A stretch of DNA of 64,000 nucleotides from JACDAN01 sp963802375. GTDB taxonomy: Bacteria; Actinomycetota; Thermoleophilia; Gaiellales; Gaiellaceae. Of the stretch, positions 53,295-61,064 are shown piece after piece. The notes below the pieces were generated by a model. The model was given only the letters and a program-made list of their open reading frames with translations, searched no databases and was not told the DNA's origin. The DNA lies in NCBI GenBank assembly GCA_963802375.1, contig CAWDIJ010000005.1, positions 1 through 64,000 on the forward strand. Reading direction: 5' to 3'. The position numbers were made by a program, and so were the translations under genes. Each line of letters begins with the position of its first letter. The first letter of the stretch is position 1.

Positions 53295-53932
53295 GCTGCA
53301 GCTTCTCGCTCGAGCACTACCGCGAGCTGATTCAGGCCGCCAACGACAGCGGCTACCGCTGGACGGCCTTTGGCCAGGAGCCGCAGCCCGGCGATCTCTA
53401 CCTGCGGCACGACGTGGACCTCTCGCTGGACGCCGCGCTCGAGATGGCGGAGCTCGAGGCCTCGCTCGGCGCGCGCGCCACGTACTTCCTGATGACGCAG
53501 TCGGTCTTCTACAACCTCGGCTCGTCGGAGGGGCGCAGGGCGCTGAACAGGCTCCGGGAGCTCGAGCACGGCGTCGGGCTCCACGCCGTCTGGCCGAACG
53601 TCGAGCTCGACGACCGCTTCGACGCGGTGCTGGCCTGGCACAACCCGAACCCGGACTACATGTCGGAGCCGGTCGACGGCGCGGTCAACGTCATGCAGCG
53701 ACCGTTCTTCGACCCGGAGCACTACCGCTCGGACTCGAACCAGCACTGGCGGCACGGGTGTCCGCACGAGGATCTGCGTCAGGGCCGGTTCGAGTGGCTC
53801 CAGCTCCTGATCCACCCGGAGGTCTGGGTCTACCCCGGCCAGACCATGGGCGAGACGATGACGGCGATGCTCGACGCGGAGCGAGACCGGCGCCGGGCCC
53901 TGCTGGCTGAAGACCGCATCGACCTCTCGTGA
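53291..53932 (+). CDS. Polysaccharide deacetylase-like (NodB-related) protein
   Basis: A 213-residue protein. DLYLRHDVDLSLDAALEMAE carries the His40-Asp41-Val-Asp43 pattern of NodB-like metal enzymes, followed by LGARATYFLMTQSVFYNLG and EHGVGLHAVWP, the place of the second metal histidines. A short C-terminal part has WRHGCPHEDLRQGRFEWLQL. Only part of the NodB motif set is recognised, so activity is less certain than for the enzyme at 20961. Deacetylating a sugar that is then ligated to an acid is a plausible joint role with the upstream ATP-grasp. Confidence 0.7.
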   Translation: MSCSFSLEHYRELIQAANDSGYRWTAFGQEPQPGDLYLRHDVDLSLDAALEMAELEASLGARATYFLMTQSVFYNLGSSEGRRALNRLRELEHGVGLHAVWPNVELDDRFDAVLAWHNPNPDYMSEPVDGAVNVMQRPFFDPEHYRSDSNQHWRHGCPHEDLRQGRFEWLQLLIHPEVWVYPGQTMGETMTAMLDAERDRRRALLAEDRIDLS

Positions 53933-53944
53933 GCGCGCGATGCC

Positions 53945-54039
53945 AAGTAACAGAGTGTTACTAGCTCAGAGCCGCCCCGAGATTCCGCTGTCCGAGCGCG
54001 TTCCCGGCGCTTCGAGGAGCAAGTAACAGAGTGTTACTT
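53945..54039. repeat. Pair of AAGTAACA-TGTTACTT palindromes
   Basis: Two copies of a 19-20 base hairpin sequence (arms AAGTAACA and TGTTACTT, spacer GAG) at 53945-53962 and 54021-54039, 76 bases apart. The second copy is a perfect 21-bp palindrome including flanking C and G, and contains the GTG start (54031) of the flippase gene, with a GAGGAG ribosome site just before it. This looks like a REP-type doublet or a translational control hairpin. Confidence 0.7.
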
Positions 54040-55467
54040 GGCCGGCGGCTCGGCGAGCTCGCCCGCCACTCGGCGGTGTACGGGTTCGGGTCGCTCGTCT
54101 CGCGATTCATCGCCGTCCTGCTCCTACCGGTCTACACGCGCTTCCTCTCGCCCGCGGATTACGGGTTGATCGAGACGCTGATCGCGCTGTCGGCGGTCCT
54201 CACCGTGCTCCTCGCGGCCGGCGTCAAGAGCGCCTTCTTCCGCTTCTACTTCGACGAGGCGGACGAGGCCGGGAAGCGGCGCGTGATTCGCACGTCGTTC
54301 TGGTTCACGATGGCGATGGGCACTGCCGGCCTGGCCGCCGGCCTCGCCCTCGCAAGCCCGATCTCGGAGTTTCTGTTCGACACCGGCGAGCACGCCGACC
54401 TCGTCCGGGCGGCGTTCGTCGGGATCTGGGCCCACGTCAACTACGAGCAGATGACTTCGCTCTTCCGGGTGGAGCAGCGCTCCACGGCCTACCTCGTCGC
54501 CACGCTGATCAACCTCGGCCTGACCGTCGCGGCGACGCTGATGCTCGTCGTCGTCTGGGAGCAAGGCCCGATCGGCGTCATCGTCGGAAACTTCACCGGG
54601 ACGCTCGCCGTCTACGCGGGCCTCTTGCTCTACCGGCGCGAGCAGCTGGGCTTCGAGTGGGACCGCACGCTGCTGCGCGAGATGAACCGCTTCGGGATGC
54701 CGCTCGTCCCCTCCGCACTGTTTCTCTGGGTGCTGAACTTCAGCGACCGGTTCTTCCTCGTCCGGCTCTCGGGGCCGCGGGAGGTCGGCCTCTACTCGAT
54801 CGGCGTGCGGATCGCTTCCGCGATCATCCTGCTGCTCGCTGCGTTTCGCACCGCGTGGCCGGCCTTCGCCTACTCGATCGAGGACGACCGGGAGGCGGCA
54901 CGGACGTACGCGTTCGTCCTCACCTACCTCGTCGCGATCACGTCCTGGATGGCCCTCGCGCTCGGCGTCCTGGCTCCCTGGCTCGTCGAGCTGCTGACGA
55001 CGGAGGAGTTCTACTCCGCCGAGCGCGTCGTGGCGCCGCTGGCCTTCGCCGCCGCCGCGTTCGGGGCGTACATCGTCGTCGTGATCGGGATCGGACGGGC
55101 GCGGCGCACCCGCTCGAACTGGATCATCACCGGCGTCGCCGCCGCCCTGAACGTCGTTCTCAACCTGACGCTGATCCCGGAGTTCGGGATGATGGGCGCC
55201 GCCGCCGCCACCGTCGGCGCCTACGCGACGCTCTTCCTCGGCATGGCGTGGAAGGCGCAGCAGGTCTTCCCCGTGCCGTACCAGTGGCGTCGCGTCGCAA
55301 CGGCGTTCGGCACCGCGATCCTCCTGTGCGTCATCGGTCGCTCGTTCGACCTGCCGCTGGCCGCCGCGATCGCGCTCGTCGCCGTCTACCCGCTCGTCCT
55401 CTTCCCATTGGGGTTCTTCCTGCCGGAGGAGTTGCGCCGCCTGCGACTGCGTAAGCTTCCGGCATGA
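54031..55467 (+). CDS. Wzx-type oligosaccharide flippase
   Basis: A 478-residue membrane protein with about 12-14 helices of the MATE/polysaccharide-export group. ELARHSAVYGFGSLVSRFIA opens it, YGLIETLIALSAVLTVLLAA the next helix; RFGMPLVPSALFLWVLNFSD and NVVLNLTLIPEFGMMGAAAA are typical late motifs. Second flippase of the window; unlike that at 3892 it starts at a GTG embedded in a palindrome. If the GTG is not used, translation would have to begin well inside the first helix. Coupled to the next small gene. Confidence 0.9.
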   Translation: MLLGRRLGELARHSAVYGFGSLVSRFIAVLLLPVYTRFLSPADYGLIETLIALSAVLTVLLAAGVKSAFFRFYFDEADEAGKRRVIRTSFWFTMAMGTAGLAAGLALASPISEFLFDTGEHADLVRAAFVGIWAHVNYEQMTSLFRVEQRSTAYLVATLINLGLTVAATLMLVVVWEQGPIGVIVGNFTGTLAVYAGLLLYRREQLGFEWDRTLLREMNRFGMPLVPSALFLWVLNFSDRFFLVRLSGPREVGLYSIGVRIASAIILLLAAFRTAWPAFAYSIEDDREAARTYAFVLTYLVAITSWMALALGVLAPWLVELLTTEEFYSAERVVAPLAFAAAAFGAYIVVVIGIGRARRTRSNWIITGVAAALNVVLNLTLIPEFGMMGAAAATVGAYATLFLGMAWKAQQVFPVPYQWRRVATAFGTAILLCVIGRSFDLPLAAAIALVAVYPLVLFPLGFFLPEELRRLRLRKLPA

Positions 55468-55649
55468 GCATCGTCGAGCGAATCAAGCGCATCTTCAGCG
55501 ACGAGGACCGGACGGTCGACACGCAGGACCAGCGCATCGACAAGCTGACGTCGACTCGCGAGGGCCAGGCGCTGACCCAAAGCGAGGGTGGCGGAATTCC
55601 GCCGAACTATCTCCCCACCGGAGTCGACGAGGGCCGGCCCAAGAAGTAG
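55464..55649 (+). CDS. Small hypothetical protein, 61 residues
   Basis: Begins at an ATG overlapping the flippase stop by four bases, which argues for a real gene. The protein is soluble, charged and without cysteine: MSIVERIKRIFSDEDRTVDT, a mid-part rich in Thr/Ser/Glu and a C-terminal GRPKK. It contains no motif I recognise. A role in controlling the flippase or as a small accessory protein is only a guess. Confidence 0.55.
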   Translation: MSIVERIKRIFSDEDRTVDTQDQRIDKLTSTREGQALTQSEGGGIPPNYLPTGVDEGRPKK

Positions 55650-55658
55650 CGGGGTCAG

Positions 55659-55664
55659 TACGAT
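55659..55664 (+). promoter_or_regulatory. Candidate -10 box, near-leaderless
   Basis: TACGAT nine bases before the ATG at 55674. Confidence 0.35.
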
Positions 55665-55673
55665 CCCGCCGCG

Positions 55674-56361
55674 ATGGAGACGGCGGCGGCGACACCGGAG
55701 GACGAGGTCCGCGAGAGCGGGCTCGTCGAGCATCTCGAAGAGCAGGCGGCGCACTTCTGGGACGTCGTCCAGGGCGAGACGAAGCGCGGCCACCGCTACA
55801 ACACCGGCCGGGTCACGGGGCGGGACGGCTACGACGAAGGGCTGCGCCTCTACAGGCTCCTGCGCGAGACGAAGCCGCTGGTCGCCGTCGAGACCGGCGT
55901 CTGCAACGGCGTCTCTACCGCGTTTCTCCTCCTGGCGCTCGAACGGAACGGGACCGGCGAGCTGCACTCGATCGACCTGCCCGAGGTCGCCGGCGAGGAG
56001 TACGAGCCAGGGACCTTCTGGGACGGGAAGGGCGGCGCCGTCATCCCACCCGGTCGCGATCCGGGCTGGATGGTTCCCGAGGATCTCCGGGGCCGTTGGA
56101 GCCTCGTGCTCGGCCGCAGCCAGGACGCACTGCCGCCGCTTCTTCGACCGCGTTGGCTCGATCGACTTCTTCATGCACGACAGCGAGCACTCGTATGAGT
56201 GCATGTCTTTCGAGTTCGAGCATGCGTGGGACGCCCTGAACGACGGCGGCGCGCTCATCGCCGACGACGTGAACGTCAATCCGGCGTGGGACGAGTTCAC
56301 GGAGCGGGTCGGGCGTCGCTCGCAGCCGCTCGGCGCGAAGCTGTCGCTGATCGTGAAGTGA
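55674..56361 (+). CDS. Class I SAM methyltransferase (one frameshift)
   Basis: About 229 residues when one extra base near 56140 is removed. PLVAVETGVCNGVSTAFLLL is motif I of the cephalosporin-hydroxylase-like/Methyltransf_24 group, IDFFMHDSEHSYECMSFEFE the metal-site segment with the characteristic Asp-Ser-Glu-His, and DALNDGGALIADDVNVN the following strand. The N-terminal HFWDVVQGETKRGHRYNTG is helical. It is coupled to the next ATP-grasp gene by GTGA. It may methylate a sugar; related proteins hydroxylate or methylate natural products. Confidence 0.78.
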
Positions 56362-57381
56362 CGACCGTTCTCGTCTCGGCGGCGGGGGCTCCCGGAACCG
56401 CCGCGCTCGTTCACGCCCTGCGGGAAAACGGCGAGCGGGAGGTCCGCGTCGTCGGGACGGACATGGCCGACCGGTCGGTCGGACGCCACATCACGGACTC
56501 GTTCCATCTGGTGCCGTCAGGGATCCGATCCGGAGTTTGCCGATGCGATGCTCGACGTCGTCGAGCGGGAGAGCGTGGACGCGGTCCTGCCCCAGTCCTC
56601 GTTCGACCTTCTCGGCCTGGCCGAGGCGAAGGACCGGTTCGAGGGCGTCGCGGTGATGGTCTCCTCCCCGGAGGCGATCCGTCGCTCGAACGACAAGGCC
56701 CAGAGTTATGCGCTGCTCGACGAGATCGGGGTTCCGGGCCCGCGCTGGCGGCGGGTCGTCGGCGGCGAGGCGGTCGCGCAGGCCGCCCGCGAGCTCGGCT
56801 ATCCCGGCGAGGACGTCGCGATCAAGCCGGCCTTCTCCTCCGGCTCCCGCGGATTCCGAATCCTGTCCGCCGGCGCCGACCGGCGGGAGCAACTGCTGAA
56901 GAACCGGCCGGGCGTCGCCGAGGCGCTGCGCCTCGAGGAGCTGGTCGAGCTACTGGGCAGCGACGACACGCCGCTCCTCGTCATGGAGCTCGCCTCCGGG
57001 CTCGAGCGGACGATCGACGGCATCGCGGAAGGCGGCCGCATCCTGCTCGGCCACCCGAAGACGCGCGAGTCGATGCGGGCCGGCCTGGCGATGTACTTCG
57101 CGACGCTCGACGACCCCTGGCTGATGGAGATCTCGGCCAAGATCGTCGAGGCGCTCTCGATCGACCACTTCTTCAACATCCAGCTCGTCGGCGACAAGGT
57201 GATCGAGGTCAATCCGCGGATCTCGACGATCGTCTACCAGGAGGACCTGAACCTGCCCTGGCTCGGCGTGAAGCACGCGCTCGGCGAGATCTCCGCCGAG
57301 GAGCTGGCCGAGTACCAGGCGCGCGTGCGGCCGACCCGCCGGGCACTGCGGTACTTCGACCAGGTCGAGTGGGACGACTGA
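56358..57381 (+). CDS. ATP-grasp ligase (one frameshift)
   Basis: About 340 residues. TTVLVSAAGAPGTAALVHAL opens the Rossmann part; after one extra base near 56520 the frame continues DPEFADAMLDVVERES. GEDVAIKPAFSSGSRGFRIL is the ATP-binding lobe and LLVMELASGLERTIDGIAEG plus NPRISTIVYQEDLNLPWLGV the rest, including metal-binding residues EVNPR. Fourth ATP-grasp ligase of the locus. A hairpin lies downstream, and an adjacent methyltransferase upstream. Substrates unknown. Confidence 0.82.
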
Positions 57382-57465
57382 CCTCGCGCTCCTGGCCGGC
57401 GGCTGCTCCCGCCGGGCAGAGCCCGGCTCCGCCGCCGCCTGACGCCGCTGAGCGCACGCGGCTCT

Positions 57466-57498
57466 CCGGGGCCGTGTTGGCAACACTGTCCCCTCCGG
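57466..57498. other. Hairpin between ligase and glycosyltransferase genes
   Basis: GTGTTG and CAACAC arms around one G (57474-57486), extended outward by GGGG and CCCC with a small bulge. Located 85 bases after the ligase stop; could terminate transcription or protect the 3' end. No T-run. Confidence 0.4.
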
Positions 57499-57534
57499 CC
57501 GCGCACATCAGCAGCGCCCCAGGAACGCGATGTC

Positions 57535-58462
57535 GTGAGAGTGGTGCACACGCCGCTGAACGTGGCGGGGATCCCGTGGACGAACGTGCAGGCGCTGCGC
57601 CGGAAGGGCGTGGACGCGAAGCTGGTCGTCGTCGAGCGCCAGAAGCTGCACCCGGAGGCCGACGAGTCGCTCGACCGGCCGGCCGGGTTCCTGGGTCGCC
57701 AGGCGGTGCAGTGGCCGGCGTTCCTCCGCCTGCTGCCGAAGACGGACGTCTTCCACTTCTACTTCGGCTGGACTCTCGTCCCGCGAAAGGCGACCTGGCC
57801 GATCCTCAAGGCCACACGGCGCAAATCGGTCCTTCACTTCCTTGGCTCGGACATCCGCGGCAAGGCGCCCGACGAGCTCCGCTACGCCCGTGGCGCGGAC
57901 GCCCGCATCGTCGGCTCGTACGACGCCCTGCGCTGGATGCCCGACGCCCAGGTGATCCCTCCGGGCCTCGACCTACGGGAGTACGAAGCGCCGGCGCCGG
58001 AGGAGCGCGCGCGCCCCGTCGTCCTCCACGCACCGTCGAGCCGCCGCCGCAAGGGCACGGAGCACGTGGTCGCCGCCTGCGAAGACCTCGACGTCGAGCT
58101 CGACATCGTCGAGGGGCTGCGTCACGACGAGGCCCGGCGTCACTACGAGCGTGCAGACATCGTGGTCGACCAGCTGAACGCCGGGTGGTACGGCATCTTC
58201 GCGCTCGAGGCGATGGCGCTCGGCAAGCCCGTTCTGAGCTACCTGCGGCCCGAAGCGGTCCAGGAGACTCAGCGCGCGCTCGGCGTGGAGGTGCCGATCG
58301 CTCAGGTCACGAAGGAGACGCTTCGGGACCGGATCGGAGAGCTCGCCGCGGCGCCCGAGGAGCGGCGCCGGATCGGCGCCGCTTCCCGGGCCTACGTCGA
58401 GGCGGATCCACGACGCCGACAAGGGCGCCGACCGGCTGATCGCGATCTACCGCTCGCTCTAG
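57535..58462 (+). CDS. Glycosyltransferase family 4 (one frameshift near the end)
   Basis: About 309 residues after correction. RVVHTPLNVAGIPWTNVQAL and FHFYFGWTLVPRKATWPILK are the N-terminal motifs, LHFLGSDIRGKAPDELRYAR the acceptor side, PSSRRRKGTEHVVAACEDLD the donor-domain entry and YGIFALEAMALGKPVLSYL the donor site. Near 58400 one extra base shifts the frame; the true end ADKGADRLIAIYRSL and TAG at 58460-58462 follow. That TAG opens the large inverted repeat. GTG start. Confidence 0.83.
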
Positions 58463-58626
58463 GAGGGTTTGGCGGAACGTCGCTCGTTGCAGGGGTGCGA
58501 TGGTCGTTCCGAGGCAAGGACGCAGGGAGCGTGCGTATCGGTGCGATACGTGCGCGACTGAGGACGCCGCCTCGGGGCGAGCAGCGCAACCCTGCGGCAC
58601 AGCCGATGTTTCGCCAAGCCCTCCTA
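58460..58626. repeat. 167-bp imperfect inverted repeat (giant hairpin)
   Basis: Two arms of about 80 bases pair around a perfect CGTATCG-GTG-CGATACG centre (58534-58550). The outer ends match nearly perfectly: TAGGAGGG and TTGGCG on the left against CCCTCCTA and CGCCAA on the right. Inner parts agree at roughly two thirds of positions, with many differences that would be G-U pairs in plus-strand RNA. The left end contains the TAG of the glycosyltransferase, the right end the TAG of the convergent minus-strand gene. No ORF. It could be a MITE-like element, a structured RNA or a bidirectional terminator. Confidence 0.7.
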
Positions 58627-59118
58627 ACGGCGGTAGACGATCGTGCGGCTGAGGCCGGCGAGGTAGCCCGGGCCGGCCTGGTTCACGCTCATCACGATTC
58701 GGAGACTGGACGTGCCTCGCCGGAGTCTCACGCGGAAGGTCGCAGCCGAGCCGCGCTTCAGCCGGACGCGCTTCACCGTCACCCAGCGGCCGGCTGCCGT
58801 TCGGCGCTGGAGCTTCACCCGACGGCCGCTGAACGACCGTGCCGCGACCACCCGTGTGGAGAAGCGAGCTTTGCCGATCCGGCGGAACCTCACCCTCGGC
58901 CGGACGCCGATCGCCACCGCGCGGCTCGTCAAACCGTTCCAATCGGCGATGTAGGACGTGAGGATCGGCGGCCTCGCGAGGTACTGCCACGCTCCGCCGC
59001 CGCCGGTGACGAGCGTCGCAACCGACCTGGGCGAGCCTCTGCCGAACATCTCGGCGTACAAGGTCACCGTCTCGCCCGCCCTTCCGCTCGGCACGAAGCC
59101 GGAGAGCATGACGGCGCG
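58624..59118 (-). pseudogene. Truncated C-terminal end of a secreted repeat-domain protein
   Basis: The minus-strand frame ends in SGRRVKLQRRTAAGRWVTVK, RVRLKRGSAATFRVRLRRGT, SSLRIVMSVNQAGPGYLAGL, a beta-rich, Gly/Thr-rich pattern seen at the C-terminus of actinobacterial surface proteins with repeated Ig-like domains. Two similar repeats are visible (the upstream one begins SGFVPSGRAGETVTLYAEMF). The N-terminus, including any signal peptide, is missing: upstream of about base 59118 the frame changes character and the opposite strand becomes lysozyme-like. Its TAG (58624-58626) lies in the right arm of the inverted repeat. Confidence 0.6.
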
Positions 59119-59416
59119 GCCGAGCCAGCGTGCGATCGTCGAGCGGGTTCTCCGCGAGGACCTGGCGCAGCGCTTCGAGCCGGCGGTTCGAGACGCCGTC
59201 AAGAAACCGCTCAAACCGCACCAGTTCGATGCGCTCCTCTCGCTTGCGTTCAATATCGGCACGGGCGGATTCAAGCGCTCGACCGTGGTCAAGCGGCTCA
59301 ACTCCGGCGACTTTCGCGGCGCGGCCGACGCGATCCTCATGTGGGACAAGCCGGCGATCCTGATCCCACGGCGCCGCCGCGAGCGCGAGCTGTTCCTGAA
59401 CGGGCGCTACCGCTAG
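59110..59416 (+). pseudogene. Truncated phage-type lysozyme (GH24) fragment
   Basis: About 100 residues matching the C-terminal two thirds of T4-type/endolysin lysozymes: LREDLAQRFEPAVRDAVKKP, LKPHQFDALLSLAFNIGTGG, FKRSTVVKRLNSGDFRGAAD and the final RRRRERELFLNGRYR. The N-terminal part with the catalytic Glu is absent; upstream of about 59110 the plus-strand reading belongs to antisense sequence. The break coincides with the break in the minus-strand gene. An active enzyme is unlikely. It converges on the methyltransferase at 59413 with overlapping stop codons. Confidence 0.65.
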
Positions 59417-60117
59417 CGGCCGACGAGCTTGAAGACGCGCCGCCCGGCCCGCTCGACCGGGCCCGGGAGCCAGCCGCGCCGCTTCTTCAGCACTCGCGAC
59501 ACCGAACCGAAGATCGCCTTCGTCGCCTGAACGCGGCGCGCGTGGAGCCGGTCGTACGGCGTGTTGTGCGCCACCTTGGACGCGATCGTGGTCGACCCGA
59601 TCACGAACCGGACGTCGCGGAAGTTCCGCGAGCCGTAGATCTTCTCCGCGACGACCTTCCGGACGCCCGGGTGCCACGTCGTGTCGTGGAAGGCGACCGT
59701 GCCGCCTTCGACGACCTTCGGGACCCAGGTCTCGAAGTCGTGGCGCACGTCGTCCTCCTCGTGCGACCCGTCGACGAAGAGGAGCTCGATCGGCTCGTCG
59801 AAGTCGTCGACCACGTCCTGCGAGAGCCCCTTCACGGGTGTGACGAGGTCGGCGATCCCGGCCCGCTCGACGTTCTCCTTGAACTCGCCGTGCCGGTAGT
59901 CGGCATGCGGGTCGACGGCGAAGATGCGAACGCCCTCGCCTGCCCGCGACCCGAGCCCGAGGCAGATCGTCGACTTCCCCTTCCAGGAGCCGATCTCGAC
60001 GATCACGCCCCGGCCGGTGCAATCCTTCGCAAGCTCGTAGAGCGCCTCGCCCTCCTCGTCGGAGAGCCAGCCCGGGACGTCCTTGATCAACTCCTTGACG
60101 GGCGCGAACTCGCTCAC
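59413..60117 (-). CDS. Class I SAM methyltransferase (Methyltransf_24 group)
   Basis: A 234-residue protein. VIVEIGSWKGKSTICLGLGS is motif I, IFAVDPHADYRHGEF the acidic loop, ELLFVDGSHEEDDVRHDFET the post-II motif with the Asp-Gly-Ser-His set, and GGTVAFHDTTWHPGVRKVV the next strand. The C-terminal basic tail (KKRRGWLPGPVERAGRRVFK) is unusual and may bind RNA, lipid or membrane. GTG at 60117 overlaps the cupin stop as GTGA, so it is the last gene of the cupin/transporter operon. Acceptor unknown. Confidence 0.8.
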   Translation of the reverse strand: MSEFAPVKELIKDVPGWLSDEEGEALYELAKDCTGRGVIVEIGSWKGKSTICLGLGSRAGEGVRIFAVDPHADYRHGEFKENVERAGIADLVTPVKGLSQDVVDDFDEPIELLFVDGSHEEDDVRHDFETWVPKVVEGGTVAFHDTTWHPGVRKVVAEKIYGSRNFRDVRFVIGSTTIASKVAHNTPYDRLHARRVQATKAIFGSVSRVLKKRRGWLPGPVERAGRRVFKLVGR

Positions 60118-60587
60118 GTCTCGCTGGCGTAGTAGTCGACGTGGCTCTCACGCCGCACCATTACGTGATCCCCTTGGTGCTCTTCTCCCGGGAAGACTCC
60201 GATCTTGTCGCTGTCCGGATACACGGCCAGCGCAGGGTCGACCATGGTCGAGAGCAGCATCACGCGAACGGTCTCGCCGGTTTCGTTCATGAAGTTGTGG
60301 GCGCCCTCCGGCCCGACCGGGAAGCAGATCACGTCCATCGGCTCGACCGGCTCCTTGCCGCCTGGATGGCGAAACGTCGGCCGACCCTGCAGGATCAGCG
60401 CCCATTCCTCGTTCCCGTACTCGTAGTGGTACGGACCGACGCTCTGGCCCGGCGGAAGCTCGTAGACCGTCGCGCCGAGCAAGGTGGCGCCGATGGACTG
60501 ACCGAACGAGGCGATGCCCGCCTTGTAACCCTCCGGACGGGCCTCGTACCGCTCGAACTCCAGGTCGCCGAGGTTGATCTTCTTCAT
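60114..60587 (-). CDS. Cupin-domain protein (second copy)
   Basis: A 157-residue single-domain cupin. The first cupin motif reads GPYHYEYGNEEWALILQGRP, so the usual HxH pair is His54-Tyr-Glu56 and a further Glu follows; the second motif is PEGAHNFMNETGE with His97. Metal binding is plausible. Very similar to the next gene upstream (about two thirds identical by eye), so the two arose by tandem duplication. Five bases separate them. It also overlaps the methyltransferase start. Confidence 0.82.
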   Translation of the reverse strand: MKKINLGDLEFERYEARPEGYKAGIASFGQSIGATLLGATVYELPPGQSVGPYHYEYGNEEWALILQGRPTFRHPGGKEPVEPMDVICFPVGPEGAHNFMNETGETVRVMLLSTMVDPALAVYPDSDKIGVFPGEEHQGDHVMVRRESHVDYYASET

Positions 60588-60591
60588 GCGC

Positions 60592-61064
60592 CTACGGCTC
60601 GCGGTCCCAGTAGTCCACGTTGCTCTCGCGCCGGACCAGGATGTGATCGTGCGGAACTCCGGCCCCGGCCAGGCTCCGATCTTGTCGCTGTCGGGGTAGA
60701 CCGCGAGCGAAGGATCGACCTTCGTCGAGAGGAGCATCACGCGCACCGGCTCGTCGGTCTCGTTCGTGAACTTGTGCGCGCCCTCCGGCCCGTTGGGGAA
60801 GCAGATGACGTCCATCGGCTCGACCTGCTCCTCGCCGTCCGGATGGCGCAGCGTCGGCCGGCCCTCCAGGATCAGCGCCCACTCCTCGTTGCCGTACTCG
60901 TAGTGGTAGGGACAGACGCTCTGGCCCGGGGGCAGCTCGTAAACGGTGGCACCGAGCATGACGGCGCCGATCGACGGCCCGAACCGGGCCATCGCCGCCT
61001 TGTAGCCCTCGGGGTCGGAGTCGTCGGTCTCGAACTCGAGCGAGTTGAGGTTGACGTTCTTCAT
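60592..61064 (-). CDS. Cupin-domain protein (first copy, one frameshift)
   Basis: About 157 residues. MKNVNLNSLEFETDDSDPEG, then LPPGQSVCPYHYEYGNEEWA, LILEGRPTLRHPDGEEQVEP and GPEGAHKFTNETDEPVRVML. The His-x-Glu variant of the cupin motif is the same as in the second copy. One base is missing near 60652, after FPGPEFR; the correct end would be NDHILVRRESNVDYWDREP. ATG at 61064 overlaps the permease stop (ATGA), so cupins are translationally tied to the metal transporter. Confidence 0.8.

Noticed and set aside
53945..54039. CRISPR array
   Set aside because: Only two repeat units, and each is a palindrome; no spacer series or cas genes.
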